NCBI GenBank assembly: GCA_963920635.1
Contig: OY987301.1
Span: 16,348,501-16,412,500, forward strand
Length of the DNA: 64,000 nt
From: Pseudeuparius sepicola
Lineage: Eukaryota > Arthropoda > Insecta > Coleoptera > Anthribidae
Direction: 5' to 3'
Every line of letters starts with the position of its first letter. Positions within the stretch are counted from its first letter, which is position 1. The notes below the pieces were generated by a model. That model was not told the origin of the DNA, made no database searches, and saw nothing but the letters and a program-made list of their open reading frames with translations. The position numbers were made by a program, and so were the translations under genes. This document shows, piece by piece, positions 61,296 to 64,000 of the stretch.

Positions 61296-62278
61296 GTAAG
61301 TACACGTAATGTAAAAATATCCTGCCTTACTCAAAACAAATATTTTAGTTCCCATAATACCAGACTACTTATTTTCGAACACTCTCAATGGTACAAGCAT
61401 TGAAACTACATCAAGACTGGGTCCAGCATCTCTTAGTCCACTTCAAAGGAAATACGAAACACTAGAAGAAGATAATGGACCATTGGGAGCACTTCTCGCT
61501 TCCAAAGCATTTGTACAGCTCGCTTTCACTCCGATAATCGGTTATTTGACAAGCGTTGTAGATTGCTACGTACCTTTACTGCTTGGATCGTGCAATATGC
61601 TCTTGGCTGCAATATGTAAGCAAAGAAACCATAAAATGCTATAACGTTATTTTGCTATACATTTACGCTAAATATTTTCAGTGTTTGCATACGGTAATTC
61701 CTACGGAATACTAGTGCTAGCAAGAGCTCTCCACGGAAGCTCATCAGCAGCTGTAGCAGTCAGTGGAATGTGCATTTTAGCGAAAAATGTTCCAAAAGAA
61801 TCAAGAAATAAACTTATGCCCATAGCATTTGGTGGAATAGCACTTGGTGTCCTGATCGGATACCCTTTAGGAGGAGCTGCATATCAACTCATTGGAAAGG
61901 CTGCACCGTTTATGTTTATATCTTTCTTTATTATTATTTGCATAGGTAATGGTCGTTATTCGTTCCATTCACTAAATAAATTTTCTTGTGATTGTAGGAC
62001 TTCAGTTTGTTTTCCTAAAAAGTGACGACCTAGAAGGAAACCCTCCCGAAGAAATAAACTATACGAAATGGTTAAGTATGCTAAAGGATAAGGCTACCGT
62101 GCTCTCCGCATTATCTATTTGCATCTGCACTTCCACCATGGCAGTTTTGGAACCTTGTGTACCGATATGGTTGATCCAACATTTGAATCCACCACCGTCT
62201 AAGTGGCAACTAGGTGCTGTGTTCATACCAGACAGTGTAGGATATTTCATAGGTTCACATTTTGCAGGTACGATAGAG
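61205..62278 (+). CDS. SLC18-family vesicular amine transporter (VMAT/portabella-like), 5' part
   Basis: Four exons (61205-61295, 61349-61615, 61682-61945, 61998 to 62267 or 62278) encode about 301 residues; the gene continues past the window. Hallmarks of SLC18 are visible: LLDNMLLTVVVPIIPDYL in helix 1 to loop 1, LLASKAFVQLAFTPIIG in helix 2, ARALHG after helix 3, and EPCVPIWLIQ with KWQLGAVFIPDSVGYFIG further on. Such proteins are proton antiporters that load amines into synaptic vesicles. The N-terminus before helix 1 is only about nine residues and loop 1 about 50, both shorter than in VMAT. ATG 61205 follows an in-frame stop at 61145-61147. VMAT, portabella or an orphan paralogue cannot be separated here. 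Confidence 0.87.
61349..61615 (+). CDS. SLC18 transporter exon 2: loop 1, helices 2-3
   Basis: Acceptor acaaatattttag; donor atat|gtaagc. Loop 1 carries an N-glycosylation site (NGT). Confidence 0.87.
61682..61945 (+). CDS. SLC18 transporter exon 3: helices 3-6
   Basis: Acceptor aatattttcag; donor catag|gtaatg. Contains ARALHGSSSAAVAVSG and IALGVLIGYPLGGAAYQ, close to the VMAT helix 4-5 region. Confidence 0.87.
61998..62278 (+). CDS. SLC18 transporter exon 4: loop and helices 7-8
   Basis: Acceptor gtgattgtag. The donor is ambiguous: gcag|gtacga at 62267 or gag|gtaaca at 62278. The next exon is not in the remaining window, which is filled by a palindromic element. Confidence 0.78.
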
Positions 62279-63196
62279 GTAACATTAGGTACTTTCTTGA
62301 GTTTCTTCAATGATCATAATATTCGATAAACTAAAAACTTACAAACTTTATTAAAATGTTATTGACTTTACAGTAGGTACCTATTTTAGTTCCTCTACAT
62401 ACTCCTGGTTATAGTGAAATTTCGAAGAAGAGTTTTATAGTACCAAAGAAAATGGTAGTAGTACCATTTTCTTTGATAGTACAGGGTGGCCCATCCAAGC
62501 GGAAAAAGTGTGCTACGTGGAGACACGTTAACATAAAATCGTCATTCAAAAAATGAGATTGTAGTAAAAATTAAGGGGAATTCGAGGGTGTACCCTAATT
62601 TTGTATACGGGGGTCGGTAAAAAAGTTATCGCGAAAAAACTTTTTTTTGCAAAATAAAAAAATATTTTTTACCTACACATCCATTAGAGAACCTTTAAGT
62701 AGTATTCCAGAATATTCAGTTTTTTAATATAACTTCCGGTTATAGCGGAAATGAAAGTGGTTTTCTCTATTTTACAACTTACGCATTTCTCTTAACCATC
62801 ACATGATTCCTTTTTTAATTCTGAATCCAACGATATATAATTTGACCTATTTATCTCCAACCGTTTCCGAGATATTTATCAGAGAAGCTCCATCAAACTA
62901 GATACATGGTCTCATGGTCGGTGTCTGATGTTCGATCTGAGTAGGCCAAACAATAAAACCAAATTTATGACAAATCAAGTCAGCCATGATAATAAAACTG
63001 ACAAGCGAGTAGGCTGAATGTTAAAGTAGCCATTCAACTGCATTCATCTTAATTAAAAATCTCGTGGAAATTATGAAACATTTATTATTTTTACTACTGT
63101 CATATTTATTATAACAACAACAATATTAAATTAAATAAAATTAATTAAAAATTAGTTAGAAGTTCATTTACATTAAATGTTCAAAATGGTTTCCAT

Positions 63197-63328
63197 TATT
63201 ATTTACACATAATCAAAGTCTTTTTAAGACATTTTCAAAGATTAAGGGACGATTGTTTAAACTATTATTTACACATAATCAAAGTCTTTTTAAGACATTT
63301 TCAAAGATTAAGGGACGATTGTTTAAAC
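63197..63328. repeat. 66-base tandem duplication
   Basis: Two essentially identical units (63197-63262, 63263-63328) cover the tail of the transposase relic. Confidence 0.9.
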
Positions 63329-63455
63329 TATCAATTTCTAATTTTACTCGTCTTTTAATCTCCTCAACATTTTCGGGGCGGTTCTTATAAACTTTATTTT
63401 TTAAATGCCCCCACAAGAAAAAATCCAAGGGGGTTAAATCTGGACTACGTGGAAT
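63279..63455 (-). pseudogene. C-terminal fragment of a mariner-like DDE transposase
   Basis: The minus strand reads PRSPDLTPLDFFLWGHLK followed by KNRPENVEEIKRRV and stops at TGA. SPDLTPLDFFLW is the end of the DDE fold in IS630/Tc1/mariner-type transposases, the Asp being the third catalytic acid. About 58 residues remain; the rest of the enzyme is absent. Confidence 0.8.
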
Positions 63456-64000
63456 TTGGTTTTATTGTTTGGCCTACTCAGATCTAACATCAGACACCGA
63501 CCATGAGACCATGTATCTAGTTTGATGGAGCTTCTCTGATAAATATCTCGGAAACGGTTGGAGATAAATAGGTCAAATTATATATCGTTGGATTCAGAAT
63601 TAAAAAAGGAATCCTGTGATGGTTAAGAGAAATGTGTAAGTTGTAAAATAGAGAAAACCACTTTCATTTCCGCTATAACCGGAAGTTATATTAAAAAACT
63701 GAATATTCGGGAATACTACTTAAAAGTTCTCTAATGGATGTGTAGGTAAAAAAATATATTTTTATTTTGCAAAAAATGTTTTTCCGCGATGACTTTTTTA
63801 CCGACCCCCGTATACAAAATTAGGGTACACCCTCGAATGCCCCTCAATTTTTACTACAACCTCATTTTTTGAATGACGATTTTATGTTAACCTGTCTCCA
63901 CGTAGCACACTTTTTCCGCTTGGATGGGCCACCCTGTACCTACATAAAGTACCTATTTTACAGCAATCTCTAAAAAGGGTCATTCTAATTCTCAACTCTG

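Larger units (their letters stand above)
62482..63936. mobile_element. palindromic TA-flanked element with transposase relic
   Basis: CAGGGTGGCCCATCCAAGCG and its complement are flanked by TA (62480-62481, 63937-63938). Arms of about 480 bases are almost perfectly complementary. The unpaired centre (about 62965-63470) contains a transposase fragment and a 66-base duplication. It interrupts the SLC18 transporter gene's intron. Confidence 0.92.

Noticed and set aside
1..64000. tRNA or rRNA genes
   Set aside because: No cloverleaf with a GTTCGA-type T loop and matching stems, and no rRNA-like block, was found by eye on either strand.

Overview
The window is nuclear DNA from an insect. It is AT-rich, its genes are split by long GT-AG introns, and all recognisable proteins are arthropod types: a cuticle-type ZP-domain membrane protein, an AA15 lytic polysaccharide monooxygenase with arthropod-style cysteine modules, and a bride-of-sevenless-like receptor. 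The density of palindromic, TA-flanked repeats would suit a beetle, but the order cannot be fixed from sequence alone. Exons were assembled by hand from splice signals; reading phase is kept across every proposed junction.

Layout. (1) 1-10066: no recognisable gene; repeats, including a reverse-strand hammerhead ribozyme at 8901-8994. (2) 10067-30088, plus strand: six exons of a ZP-domain transmembrane protein lacking its N-terminal exon(s), with a possible alternative last exon at 25674-25707. (3) 30723-36312, minus strand: a complete four-exon AA15 copper oxygenase (349 residues) converging tail-to-tail on the ZP gene. A CpG-dense patch at about 40735-40960 with a minus-strand splice donor may be its non-coding first exon. 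(4) 42309-43723, minus strand: a complete four-exon retinol-dehydrogenase-like SDR (352 residues). (5) 52006-59567, plus strand: a complete four-exon seven-pass receptor (745 residues), most likely bride of sevenless. (6) 61205-62278, plus strand: the first four exons of an SLC18 vesicular amine transporter that runs off the window.

Much of the rest is transposon-derived. At least ten elements are near-complete palindromes with TA on each side; one (62482-63936) carries a mariner-like transposase relic that suggests the family's origin. Others are a pair of hAT-type MITEs in opposite orientation, one interrupted by a PIF/Harbinger element, a 2-kb hAT-type element with GAGAC-rich ends, several tandem arrays, and two 32-33 bp palindromes each flanked by a perfect 7-bp direct repeat.

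The genes do not form a pathway. The ZP protein and AA15 enzyme could both act at the cuticle or apical extracellular matrix; the receptor and vesicular transporter belong to signalling and neuronal contexts. The least explained signals are the two ultrashort palindromic insertions, the hammerhead ribozyme, and a cysteine-rich open frame antisense to a ZP intron.
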